Below are positions 55,857 to 62,755 of a stretch of 64,000 bases of DNA, in pieces. Under the pieces are notes generated by a model that made no database searches, had not been told where the DNA came from, and was given only the letters and a program-made list of their open reading frames with translations. This DNA is from Neisseria meningitidis (GTDB lineage: Bacteria > Pseudomonadota > Gammaproteobacteria > Burkholderiales > Neisseriaceae). The DNA is taken from the NCBI RefSeq assembly GCF_900638555.1, contig NZ_LR134525.1:744001-808000 (forward strand), in the 5' to 3' direction. Positions within the stretch are counted from its first letter, which is position 1, and the number at the start of each line of letters is the position of its first letter. Position numbers and translations under genes: made by a program.

Positions 55857-57194
55857 TTATTTTTCCGCTTCTTCAAAGCCGACGACTTCCAAACCGAAGC
55901 CGGTCAGGCCGGTGAAAGATGAGGGCTGCCCGAGGACGCGCAGTTTTTTGACGTTGAGGCCGACGAGGATTTGTGCGCCGATGCCGTAGCTTTTGCTGTC
56001 CCATTTGTAGGCTTGGTTTGCACCTTTGGGCAGGGTGCGGTCGAGCAGGGATGCGCCGTCTTCGGCGCGGTGTAAGAGGATGACGACGCCGCTTTCGGCT
56101 TGTTGGATGCGCTCAAGGGCTTTGGGCAGCGACCATGAATGGCGCGGATTGGCTTGGATGAAGTCCATCACGCTGAAGGGTTCGTGGACGCGGACGAGGG
56201 TTTCGGTGTCGGCGGCGGGCGTGCCTTTGACGAGGGCGAGGTGGGTTTCGCCGGAGAGTTTGTCGACGTAAACGTGTTGTTGGAACTCGCCCCACGGGGT
56301 TTGTACAGGCGCATTGCCCATGTCTTCAAGCAGGCTTTCGGTACGGCTGCGGTATTCGATGAGGTCGGCAATCGTGCCGATTTTGAGCTTGTGTTCTTCG
56401 GCGAATTTCATCAGTTCGGGCATACGCGCCATCGTGCCGTCGTCGTTGATGATTTCACAGATGACGGCGGCAGGAATCAGCCCGTTCATTTGCGCCAAGT
56501 CGACGCCGGCTTCGGTGTGTCCGGCGCGGACGAGTACGCCGCCTTTTTGGGCGCGAAGCGGGAAGATATGACCGGGTTGGACGATGTCTGCGGGTTTGGC
56601 GGTCGGGGAAACGGCGGTTTGAATAGTCAGGGCGCGGTCGGCGGCGGAAATGCCGGTGGTAATGCCGTGTGCGGCTTCGATGGAGACGGTAAAGTTGGTG
56701 CCGTATTGTGCGCCGTTTTTTTGGGTCATCATCGGCAGCCCGAGTTTTTCGACCATTTCACCGTCCATCGGCAGGCAGACCAGGCCGCGCGCGTTTTTAA
56801 TCATAAAGTTGATGGCTTCGGGCGTGACGAATTGCGCCGCCATCAGCAGGTCGCCTTCGTTTTCGCGGTCTTCGGCATCGGTGATGATGACCATTTTGCC
56901 GGCTTTGATGTCGGCCAGGATTTCGGGAATGGGGGAGATGTGGGACATAGTGCGCCTTTCTTGATGGTCGGTTTGTGCGGCGGGGTTTGCCCGATCCAGC
57001 CACATAGCGGGCATTTTTGCAGCCTGTTCGATTTTACGGGCTTTTTTCTCGCCGAAGGATTTGTTTTTCAAAAGGGCGGAGAGTTCGCCTGTGTTGAGGG
57101 CAACGGCTTCGGCAAAACGGGTTTGCAAACCGCCGTAGTATTTTTCTATCCACTGCCGCAGGTTGCGGCGGCGCAGGTCGGCTGTGTCGGTCAT
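55857..57194 (-). CDS. ribB: HTH-RibB-cyclohydrolase-like fusion (RibBX with N-terminal repressor-type domain)
   Basis: 445 residues. Domain 1 (about 1-70) is a Cro/C1-type helix-turn-helix like phage repressors: RQWIEKYYGGLQTRFAEA then GEKKARKIEQAAKMPAMWLD. Domain 2 (83-285) is DHBP synthase RibB with EDRENEGD and RAGHTEAGVDL, making dihydroxybutanone phosphate from ribulose 5-phosphate. Domain 3 resembles GTP cyclohydrolase II but lacks the three zinc cysteines (it reads VHEPFSVMDF where RibA has VHSECLTGD) and the RQEGRG loop, so it should be inactive; ribA nearby supplies that activity. Two starts have ribosome sites: ATG 57194 (AAAGGA) gives the fusion, ATG 56948 (AAAGG) RibBX alone. The promoter region carries a 17-bp inverted repeat. 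Autoregulation is an inference. Confidence 0.85.
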   Translation of the reverse strand: MTDTADLRRRNLRQWIEKYYGGLQTRFAEAVALNTGELSALLKNKSFGEKKARKIEQAAKMPAMWLDRANPAAQTDHQERRTMSHISPIPEILADIKAGKMVIITDAEDRENEGDLLMAAQFVTPEAINFMIKNARGLVCLPMDGEMVEKLGLPMMTQKNGAQYGTNFTVSIEAAHGITTGISAADRALTIQTAVSPTAKPADIVQPGHIFPLRAQKGGVLVRAGHTEAGVDLAQMNGLIPAAVICEIINDDGTMARMPELMKFAEEHKLKIGTIADLIEYRSRTESLLEDMGNAPVQTPWGEFQQHVYVDKLSGETHLALVKGTPAADTETLVRVHEPFSVMDFIQANPRHSWSLPKALERIQQAESGVVILLHRAEDGASLLDRTLPKGANQAYKWDSKSYGIGAQILVGLNVKKLRVLGQPSSFTGLTGFGLEVVGFEEAEK

Positions 57195-57227
57195 CGTTTC
57201 ATCCTTTGTAGAAATCGGATGTAGCGG

Positions 57228-57256
57228 ATTGTAAGCGCGTATTTACCAAAAAGCAA
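57228..57256 (-). promoter_or_regulatory. Promoter of the HTH-RibBX gene
   Basis: On the minus strand TTGCTT (57256-57251) and TACAAT (57233-57228) are 17 bp apart, predicting a start site close to 57221 and a short leader of about 27 nt. The -35 hexamer lies inside the gene-proximal arm of the 17-bp inverted repeat, an arrangement typical of a repressor site. Confidence 0.65.
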
Positions 57257-57299
57257 ATCTGTTTTTTTCGCCAAACCGAATTATTTGCTTTTTGGTAAA
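57242..57299. promoter_or_regulatory. Perfect 17-bp inverted repeat, candidate operator pair
   Basis: Arms 57242-57258 (TTTACCAAAAAGCAAAT) and 57283-57299 (its exact complement), 24 bp apart and 41 bp centre to centre, about four helical turns. Each arm is itself weakly palindromic. It contains no uptake sequence and no T run to act as a terminator. Likely ligand: the HTH domain encoded just downstream. Confidence 0.6.
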
Positions 57300-57302
57300 C
57301 AG

Positions 57303-57340
57303 ATGCCGTCTGAAGCCGGATTCGTGGCTTCAGACGGCAT
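57303..57340. terminator. Uptake-sequence inverted pair
   Basis: ATGCCGTCTGAAGCC / GGCTTCAGACGGCAT, about 15-bp stem. It would end transcription of the minus-strand glycosyltransferase before the ribB promoter, isolating ribB as its own unit. Confidence 0.75.
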
Positions 57341-57409
57341 TGCCGCAATCCCCGCCGGCGGGGCGGCTGTTTCTTCCCGCCCGCTTCCGATTCGGGGTTT
57401 GCCGGAAGC

Positions 57410-58419
57410 TTATTCCGAAAAAAATTTCTGATAAACGGCCTTGATTGCCGGGTACAGCATAGGCGGTACGAGCAGGCGCAATATCGGCAATCCTATGATG
57501 AATGCGGTCTTCCCGATAAAAACCGGACGGATTGCCTTCGCGCCGAATATCTTTCTGCATTTTTCTTTAAATGAAAAATATTTCCGGTAGATGAGGATAA
57601 TGTTTTTGGAAAAATAAAGCCTTACCAATATAGACCTCAGATAGCCGATATTGTCGAAGACAAATTTTTGCAAACCGCCGTAGATGGGGGAATTTTTGTT
57701 TTCGACTAAAAAATCCACACCCCGGTCGAGATGCGTCAGCACATCGCTGAAATTTTTGTATTTGATGTTGTGGCTGATAGAGCCGCCGAGAACGCGGTAC
57801 TGGTAAAAAGGGTTATCGTAAAAGGCAAAAGTCTTGATAAAACGCGCCAATTGCAAACTGTACGGGAAATCCTCGTGAATGTATCCTTTTGGGAAAAACA
57901 GATTGTTTTTGATGATTATTTCCCGCCTGACGATTTTTGTCCACGCGTTGGCGATATAGTACCGCCCCTCCACCAACGTTTCAAAATGGCGGACAAAATC
58001 ATTATCCGAAAAGTCCGCCCTTTTGGGGATGTCGCGGTAATTGAAGGACGAGGGATGCAGGATCAAATCAACCTTTTTGTCTGCAAGTTGTTGTAAATCA
58101 AAGAGAATCCCCCCGCGTTTTTTGAACGGTTGGTATCGGCCCAATAGTCGTCGCTGTCCAAAAAGATTAGGTAATCGCCTTTTGCCGCCCGGATACCGGC
58201 GTTGCGGGCATCCGACAGCCCGCCGTTTTCTTGATGAATCACTTTTATATGCGGATATTTGCCTGCATATTCGTCGCAAATCTTCCCGCAGCCGTCCGGC
58301 GAACCGTCATCGACCAAAATCATTTCATAATCGGCAAAATTTTCGGCAAGCACGGAATCCACGCAGCAGCGGAGGTATTTTTCCACATTGTAAATAGGGA
58401 CGATGATGGAGAAAATCAT
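57410..58419 (-). pseudogene. Family 2 glycosyltransferase, frame OFF
   Basis: The N-terminal frame (from ATG 58419) has the GT-A nucleotide-sugar fold: FSIIVPIYNVEKYLRCCVDS, ILVDDGSPDG, HQENGGLSDARNAG and the DxD motif FLDSDDYW. It then runs into an early stop at 58063. The rest, about 215 residues from QQLADKKVDLILHPSS to KAVYQKFFSE, is in another frame. One extra base near 58109-58123 would join them as NR(S/F)KKRGGILFDLQQL; the region holds six G and six A in a row on the coding strand. Family members in Neisseria add sugars to LOS or other surface glycans; target unknown. It may be an off phase or a dead gene. ATG at 58419 preferred over TTG 58428. Confidence 0.75.
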
Positions 58420-58574
58420 AAATATCAATCCATTATATTAAGATGTTTGCGCGTATGCCTCAAACCCGCGCTCGCAATGCGTTTGCATCCACTATAAAAC
58501 TTATTGCTTTATCAAGGTATGGAAACCTGTTTCCCGAAAGGCGGCGCAGGATGCCCGTTCCCTGCAACTTTGCC

Positions 58575-59168
58575 TTATTCCGACATCAGATGTCCCAGCT
58601 TGTCTGCTTTGGTTTGGAGGTAGCGTTTGTTTTCAAGGTTTTCCCCGACGTGCAGGGGGATGCGTTCGACCACGTTAATCCCGGCATCTTTCAGGGTTTG
58701 GATTTTTTCGGGGTTGTTGGTCAGCAGTTTGACCGAGCGGATGCCCAGATATTCGTAGATAGATTGCGCCAAACGGAAATCGCGGGCATCGACGGGCAGC
58801 CCGAGTGCCAAATTGGCTTCAACCGTATCCATACCTTGGTCTTGCAGATGATAGGCGCGGATTTTGTTAATCAGCCCGATGCCGCGTCCTTCCTGACGCA
58901 GATAGACGATGATGCCGCGCCCCTCTGTCTGTACCGCCCTCATGGCCGCTTCAAGTTGAGGTCCGCAGTCGCATTTTCTCGAGAACAGCGCATCGCCCGT
59001 CAGGCATTCGGAGTGGATGCGCGTCAGAACCGGATTGCCGTCTGAAAAATTACCGACGGTCAGCGCGACGTGTTCCTGCCCGTTTGCCTCTTCAAAGCCG
59101 TGCATCGTAAATACGCCCCATTCGGTCGGCAGGCGGCAGGATGCCACATGGTTCAACATTTCAGACAT
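58575..59168 (-). CDS. ribA: GTP cyclohydrolase II
   Basis: 197 residues. Opens GTP to the first pyrimidine precursor of riboflavin. Zinc ligands Cys in SECLTGD, and Cys-x-Cys in [10 protein letters not shown] are present, as is [11 protein letters not shown]. This intact enzyme explains how the cyclohydrolase-like domain of the RibB fusion could be lost. The start ATG 59168 overlaps the end of the GAF-like gene by 8 nt. Confidence 0.95.
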   Translation of the reverse strand: MSEMLNHVASCRLPTEWGVFTMHGFEEANGQEHVALTVGNFSDGNPVLTRIHSECLTGDALFSRKCDCGPQLEAAMRAVQTEGRGIIVYLRQEGRGIGLINKIRAYHLQDQGMDTVEANLALGLPVDARDFRLAQSIYEYLGIRSVKLLTNNPEKIQTLKDAGINVVERIPLHVGENLENKRYLQTKADKLGHLMSE

Positions 59169-59838
59169 CTTCACTCCCATCTTTTCCGGCAGACATACCC
59201 AACAGCAGTTTCAAAGGTTCGGACAAAGCCAAGGCAAGAGCCACCCATTCCACCTGTGCTGCCGTACCCGCACACTCTGCGCATTCAAATTCCACATGAA
59301 CCACGCCCAACACACCGCCACTTTCCGTGCAGACCGGAATGGAAATTTGCGCCGCCGAAGCATGATTGCGTTCTCCCGAAAGCTCCCCCAAATCCAACCA
59401 ACGGCGTACATCCGAGGCAACATTCATCCAACCGCTTTGCGCCGAACGGCAAGCCAGCGAAACCTTGCCTGCCGCTTCATCCAAATCCCACAGGTTTTCC
59501 AAAACCTCGCCCTGTCGGGACAGGCATATCAGTTGGAAAGCCTGGTTTTCAGATGGCATCAAGGCATAAACCGCCGCACTCCGCACGTCTGTCGAGCGTG
59601 AAAACACCGAATCCAAAGCCATGAAAAGCCGTTTCAGACCTTCCTCATTCCCGCTGTTTTGCTCCAAATAATCGGCAAGCCTCCAATCCTCATGCTCAAG
59701 CCACAAAACCGAACGCTCAATCGAAGCCATCCCCATATCCATCACCGTCTTTGCGGTCAGATACGCCGTCCGTACCTCGTCTGGCGGCAACTTTAAACCT
59801 TGGGTCAGCAGAAAATCTTTAATCAAAGCAGCAGGCAT
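59161..59838 (-). CDS. GAF-domain-like protein upstream of ribA
   Basis: 225 residues from ATG 59838 (a TTG two codons earlier is possible). The C-terminal half (about 90-205) has the alternating strand pattern of a GAF domain ([41 protein letters not shown]). The N-terminal part is helical, with [21 protein letters not shown]. The cysteine pair CAEC near the end could bind metal. It overlaps ribA by 8 nt, so a flavin- or GTP-related sensing role is plausible but unproven. Confidence 0.65.
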   Translation of the reverse strand: MPAALIKDFLLTQGLKLPPDEVRTAYLTAKTVMDMGMASIERSVLWLEHEDWRLADYLEQNSGNEEGLKRLFMALDSVFSRSTDVRSAAVYALMPSENQAFQLICLSRQGEVLENLWDLDEAAGKVSLACRSAQSGWMNVASDVRRWLDLGELSGERNHASAAQISIPVCTESGGVLGVVHVEFECAECAGTAAQVEWVALALALSEPLKLLLGMSAGKDGSEDV

Positions 59839-59945
59839 ACTCAAATTCCGTCAATAAAATAAAACCGCCGGATTCCGATGCCGAGCGGATGAATAGCGGA
59901 TTTTACCGCTGCAAAGCATAAGCCTCAACTATTACGCCCAAAGCC

Positions 59946-59973
59946 TTGCGCAATCGGACAAAATCTGTATAAT
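59946..59973 (+). promoter_or_regulatory. tRNA-Leu promoter
   Basis: TTGCGC at 59946-59951 and TATAAT at 59968-59973, 16 bp apart, about 12 bp before the tRNA 5' end. Confidence 0.65.
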
Positions 59974-59985
59974 CTCCACCCTTAT

Positions 59986-60070
59986 GCGGATGTGGCGAAA
60001 TTGGTAGACGCACCAGATTTAGGTTCTGGCGCCGAGAGGTGTGAGAGTTCGAGTCTCTCCGTCCGCACCA
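59986..60070 (+). tRNA. leuU-type: tRNA-Leu, anticodon UAG
   Basis: 85 nt including encoded CCA. Acceptor stem GCGGATG / CGTCCGC (one G-U pair), D-loop with GGTAGACGC, anticodon stem CCAGA/TCTGG around loop TTTAGGT giving anticodon TAG at 60020-60022, a long class II variable arm (GCGCCGAGAGGTGT region) and a T arm with GTTCGAGTC. Reads CUN leucine codons. The symbol is only a class label. Confidence 0.95.
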
Positions 60071-60130
60071 ATAAAAATATATAAATCATATTGTTAATGC
60101 TTATTGGGACAATTCGGTGGCACAAAATAT

Positions 60131-60163
60131 AAGCCGTCTGCTTTTCAGCGGGCGGCTTTTTAT
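60131..60163 (+). terminator. Terminator after tRNA-Leu
   Basis: AAGCCGTCTGC pairs with GCGGGCGGCTT (with two G-U pairs) and is followed by TTT. The remaining spacer to purM (60164-60590) has several short open frames in all directions but no convincing gene; I see nothing else I can support in it. Confidence 0.75.
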
Positions 60164-60590
60164 CTGCCTATGTGTTTCAACACATAAAACGGCACATAAA
60201 AGCACCGCCATTTGTTCCGCACCGAATCGGAAGCGGGTGCTTCCGTCCCGCAATCAGATTTTTCCGGCCCGGATGCCGGGGTTTCAACCGGAAAGAAGAA
60301 AATATTGATTTTGATGATGGCATCAAAAAACTCTTCTGCCCGTCCGCCAAAAGAAATGGTTAAGAAAAGTAATGCGTCTTTTGATGGAACGCAATATATA
60401 AGGAATTGAGGGAAAGGGCAGGCGGGTTTCTGCCCGTTAATCCTGCGGACGGTCCCGCCAAACCCGACACGCGCGGGCATATGGCGGACTGTTTACAATA
60501 TTGTCTAAAAATCTGAACCTGCAAACGTGAAATAAGGTAGAATACGCCCCGTTATTTTACCGTCCAATCCCCATTTACCAAGGAAAAACG

Positions 60591-61625
60591 ATGAGTACTT
60601 CATTGAGTTACCGCGATGCAGGTGTCGATATCGACGCAGGCGACCAACTGGTCGAAAACATCAAACCGTTTGCCAAACGCACCATGCGTCCGGAAGTATT
60701 GGGGGATTTGGGCGGTTTTGGCGCATTGGTCGAAATCGGCAAGAAATATAAAAATCCCGTATTGGTCAGCGGTACGGACGGCGTGGGTACCAAGCTCAAA
60801 CTTGCCTTTGATTGGGATAAACACGATACGGTGGGCATCGACCTTGTTGCAATGAGTGTCAACGATATTTTGGTTCAAGGAGCAGAACCTCTGTTTTTCT
60901 TGGATTATTTCGCCTGCGGCGAATTGGATGTTCCGCGCGCAACCGATGTCATCAAAGGCATTGCACAAGGTTGCGAAGAATCCGGCTGCGCCCTGATTGG
61001 CGGGGAAACTGCCGAAATGCCGGGTATGTATCCCGTCGGAGAATACGATTTGGCGGGTTTTGCCGTCGGCGTAGTGGAAAAAGAGAATGTCATTACCGGC
61101 CGCAGCATCGGCGCGGGCGATGTGGTATTGGGTTTGGCTTCCAACGGCGCACATTCAAACGGCTATTCCCTTATCCGTAAAATCATCGAACGCGACAATC
61201 CCGATTTGGATGCCGAGTTTGATAATGGCAAAACCTTGCGTGAGGCTGTTATTGCGCCGACCCGTCTGTATGTGAAACCGATTCTTGCCGCTTTGGAAAA
61301 ATTTACCATTAAAGGTATGGCACACATTACCGGCGGCGGCATTACCGAAAACGTGCCGCGCGTGTTGCCTGAAAACACGGTTGCACAAATCGATGCTAAA
61401 TCGTGGGAATTGCCCAAGCTCTTCCAATGGCTTCAAAAGGCGGGCAATGTGGAAACCCAAGAAATGTACCGAACCTTTAACTGCGGCATCGGCATGGTCG
61501 TTATTGTTGCTGCCGAAGATGCCGATGCGGTTCAGGGTCTCTTGGGTGAACAAGGTGAAACAGTTTACCGTTTGGGTTGCATCCGTGAGCGTCAGGGAGA
61601 CGAGCATCAAACCCAGGTTGCCTGA
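60591..61625 (+). CDS. purM: Phosphoribosylformylglycinamidine cyclo-ligase (AIR synthetase)
   Basis: 344 residues, normal length. ATP-dependent ring closure in purine synthesis. AIRS motifs: [14 protein letters not shown] near residue 60, [31 protein letters not shown], and [19 protein letters not shown] before ATG 60591. It ends in a weak uptake-like stem (61642-61674). Confidence 0.96.
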   Translation: MSTSLSYRDAGVDIDAGDQLVENIKPFAKRTMRPEVLGDLGGFGALVEIGKKYKNPVLVSGTDGVGTKLKLAFDWDKHDTVGIDLVAMSVNDILVQGAEPLFFLDYFACGELDVPRATDVIKGIAQGCEESGCALIGGETAEMPGMYPVGEYDLAGFAVGVVEKENVITGRSIGAGDVVLGLASNGAHSNGYSLIRKIIERDNPDLDAEFDNGKTLREAVIAPTRLYVKPILAALEKFTIKGMAHITGGGITENVPRVLPENTVAQIDAKSWELPKLFQWLQKAGNVETQEMYRTFNCGIGMVVIVAAEDADAVQGLLGEQGETVYRLGCIRERQGDEHQTQVA

Positions 61626-61641
61626 TTGCTTCTATAGCGAA

Positions 61642-61674
61642 ATGCCGTCTCAAACATGGGTTTGGACGGCATTT
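61642..61674 (+). terminator. Terminator after purM from a degenerate uptake-sequence pair
   Basis: ATGCCGTCTCAAA and TTTGGACGGCATTTTT pair with one or two mismatches and end in T5. Confidence 0.65.
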
Positions 61675-61675
61675 T

Positions 61676-61780
61676 TATAGTGGATTAACAAAAATCAGGA
61701 CAAGGCGACGAAGCCGCAGACAGTACAGATAGTACGGCAAGGCGAGGCAACGCCGTACTGGTTTTTGTTAATCCACTATA
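61676..61780. repeat. Correia element (CREE), short 105-bp form
   Basis: TATAGTGGATTAACAAAAAT to AATCCACTATA, without the internal segment. It directly follows the purM terminator. Confidence 0.93.
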
Positions 61781-61808
61781 TATTGATTGATATGAGGGTG
61801 GGTTACAC

Positions 61809-61937
61809 ATGCTTAAACGATATAAGCCATTGTATATTTATGGGATTCGGAATGGAACATTTTACCCTGCATTAGTATTTCCGCTTTTTATTATGCCGTC
61901 TGAAAATATCATGATGATGCGTTTTCAGACGGCATAG
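61809..61937 (+). CDS. Possible small protein (42 residues)
   Basis: ATG 61809 with AGGGTGGG 9 nt upstream; the last third of the frame is an inverted uptake-sequence pair (61893-61935) read as peptide. No family recognised. The spacer 61626-62098 holds otherwise a CREE, this pair, and a single uptake sequence near 62081. It may be only chance reading of spacer DNA. Confidence 0.2.
   Translation: MLKRYKPLYIYGIRNGTFYPALVFPLFIMPSENIMMMRFQTA
61893..61935. terminator. Uptake-sequence inverted pair
   Basis: ATGCCGTCTGAAAA faces TTTTCAGACGGCAT with a 15-nt loop; about 14-bp stem. Confidence 0.6.
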
Positions 61938-62098
61938 CTGATATTGCAGTATCAGATAGGGGCAAACGGAAAACACTGAACCGAACAATATTACTGCTAT
62001 GCCAAGCGTACTTATGGGGGCATAAACTTACATGCTTGGTCTGTTATCCGAATGACCGTACGGGGATTAAAACCCCTAATATGCCGTCTGAACCCGCC

Positions 62099-62755
62099 TT
62101 ATTCCAGCACGGGTTGGGGGACGTTGTGCCGGATGGCGTAAACAGCGGCCTGCACCCGGCTGCTGAGGTTGAGTTTGCGGAGCAGGTTTTGAACGTGGAC
62201 TTTGACGGTGGATTCGGCAAGATCGAGGTGGCGGGCGATGATTTTGTTGCTGTGTCCTGCGGCGAGATAGCCCAAGATTTCCAGTTCGCGAGGGGTAAGT
62301 GAGGAGAGTGCCTGTGTCCCTTGGGCAGGTTGGGGGGAAATCAGGCTTTTAACGAGTTTGGCGGTCATCTCGGGCGAGAATACATTATCGCCTTCGGCGG
62401 CCTTGCGTATGCTTTCGAGCAGAAAGTCGGCGTTGATGTTTTTCAGCAGGTAGCCGCGCGCGCCGATGCGCATACATTCGGTCAAGTCGTCGTTGTCTTC
62501 GGAAACGGTCAGCATAATCACTGCCTGCTGCGGATTGATGCTGATGATTTGGGAGAGTGCTTCGCGTCCGTTCATACCGGGCATATCAAGGTCAAGCAGG
62601 ACGACATCGGGTTGCAGCCGGTTGATCATTTTAATGCCCGAGAGGCCGTCTGCGGCTTCGCCGATGACTTCAAAACCGTGTTGGCGCGACAAAAGGGCTT
62701 TAATGCCGCTGCGGAAGAGGGTGTGGTCGTCTATCAGGATAATTTTAATAGTCAT
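62099..62755 (-). CDS. narP: Nitrate/nitrite response regulator NarP (NarL/FixJ family)
   Basis: 218 residues. Receiver domain with acidic pocket LIDDH, phospho-acceptor Asp in VVLLDLDMPGMNG (about residue 55), and conserved Lys in GYLLKNI. C-terminal LuxR-type helix-turn-helix SSLTPRELEILGYLAAG and KVHVQNLLRKL. In Neisseria NarP activates aniA and the denitrification genes with FNR. The start overlaps the narQ stop (ATGA). Confidence 0.92.
   Translation of the reverse strand: MTIKIILIDDHTLFRSGIKALLSRQHGFEVIGEAADGLSGIKMINRLQPDVVLLDLDMPGMNGREALSQIISINPQQAVIMLTVSEDNDDLTECMRIGARGYLLKNINADFLLESIRKAAEGDNVFSPEMTAKLVKSLISPQPAQGTQALSSLTPRELEILGYLAAGHSNKIIARHLDLAESTVKVHVQNLLRKLNLSSRVQAAVYAIRHNVPQPVLE

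Noticed and set aside
55857..57194. FMN riboswitch for the riboflavin gene
   Set aside because: The predicted leader is only about 27 nt, too short for an RFN element, and no conserved RFN sequence is visible.
57242..57299. The 17-bp inverted repeat as a terminator of the upstream glycosyltransferase
   Set aside because: No T run follows, and a proper uptake-sequence terminator already lies at 57303-57340.
59895..59920. TTTACC...GCAAAG near the GAF-ribA promoter as a second copy of the ribB operator
   Set aside because: The spacing between half-motifs differs by two bases from the 17-bp arm, and it is better explained by a local AGCGG/CCGCT stem.
60160..60480. Short frames on both strands between tRNA-Leu and purM
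   Set aside because: No ribosome sites of quality, no domain, and frames overlap each other on both strands.
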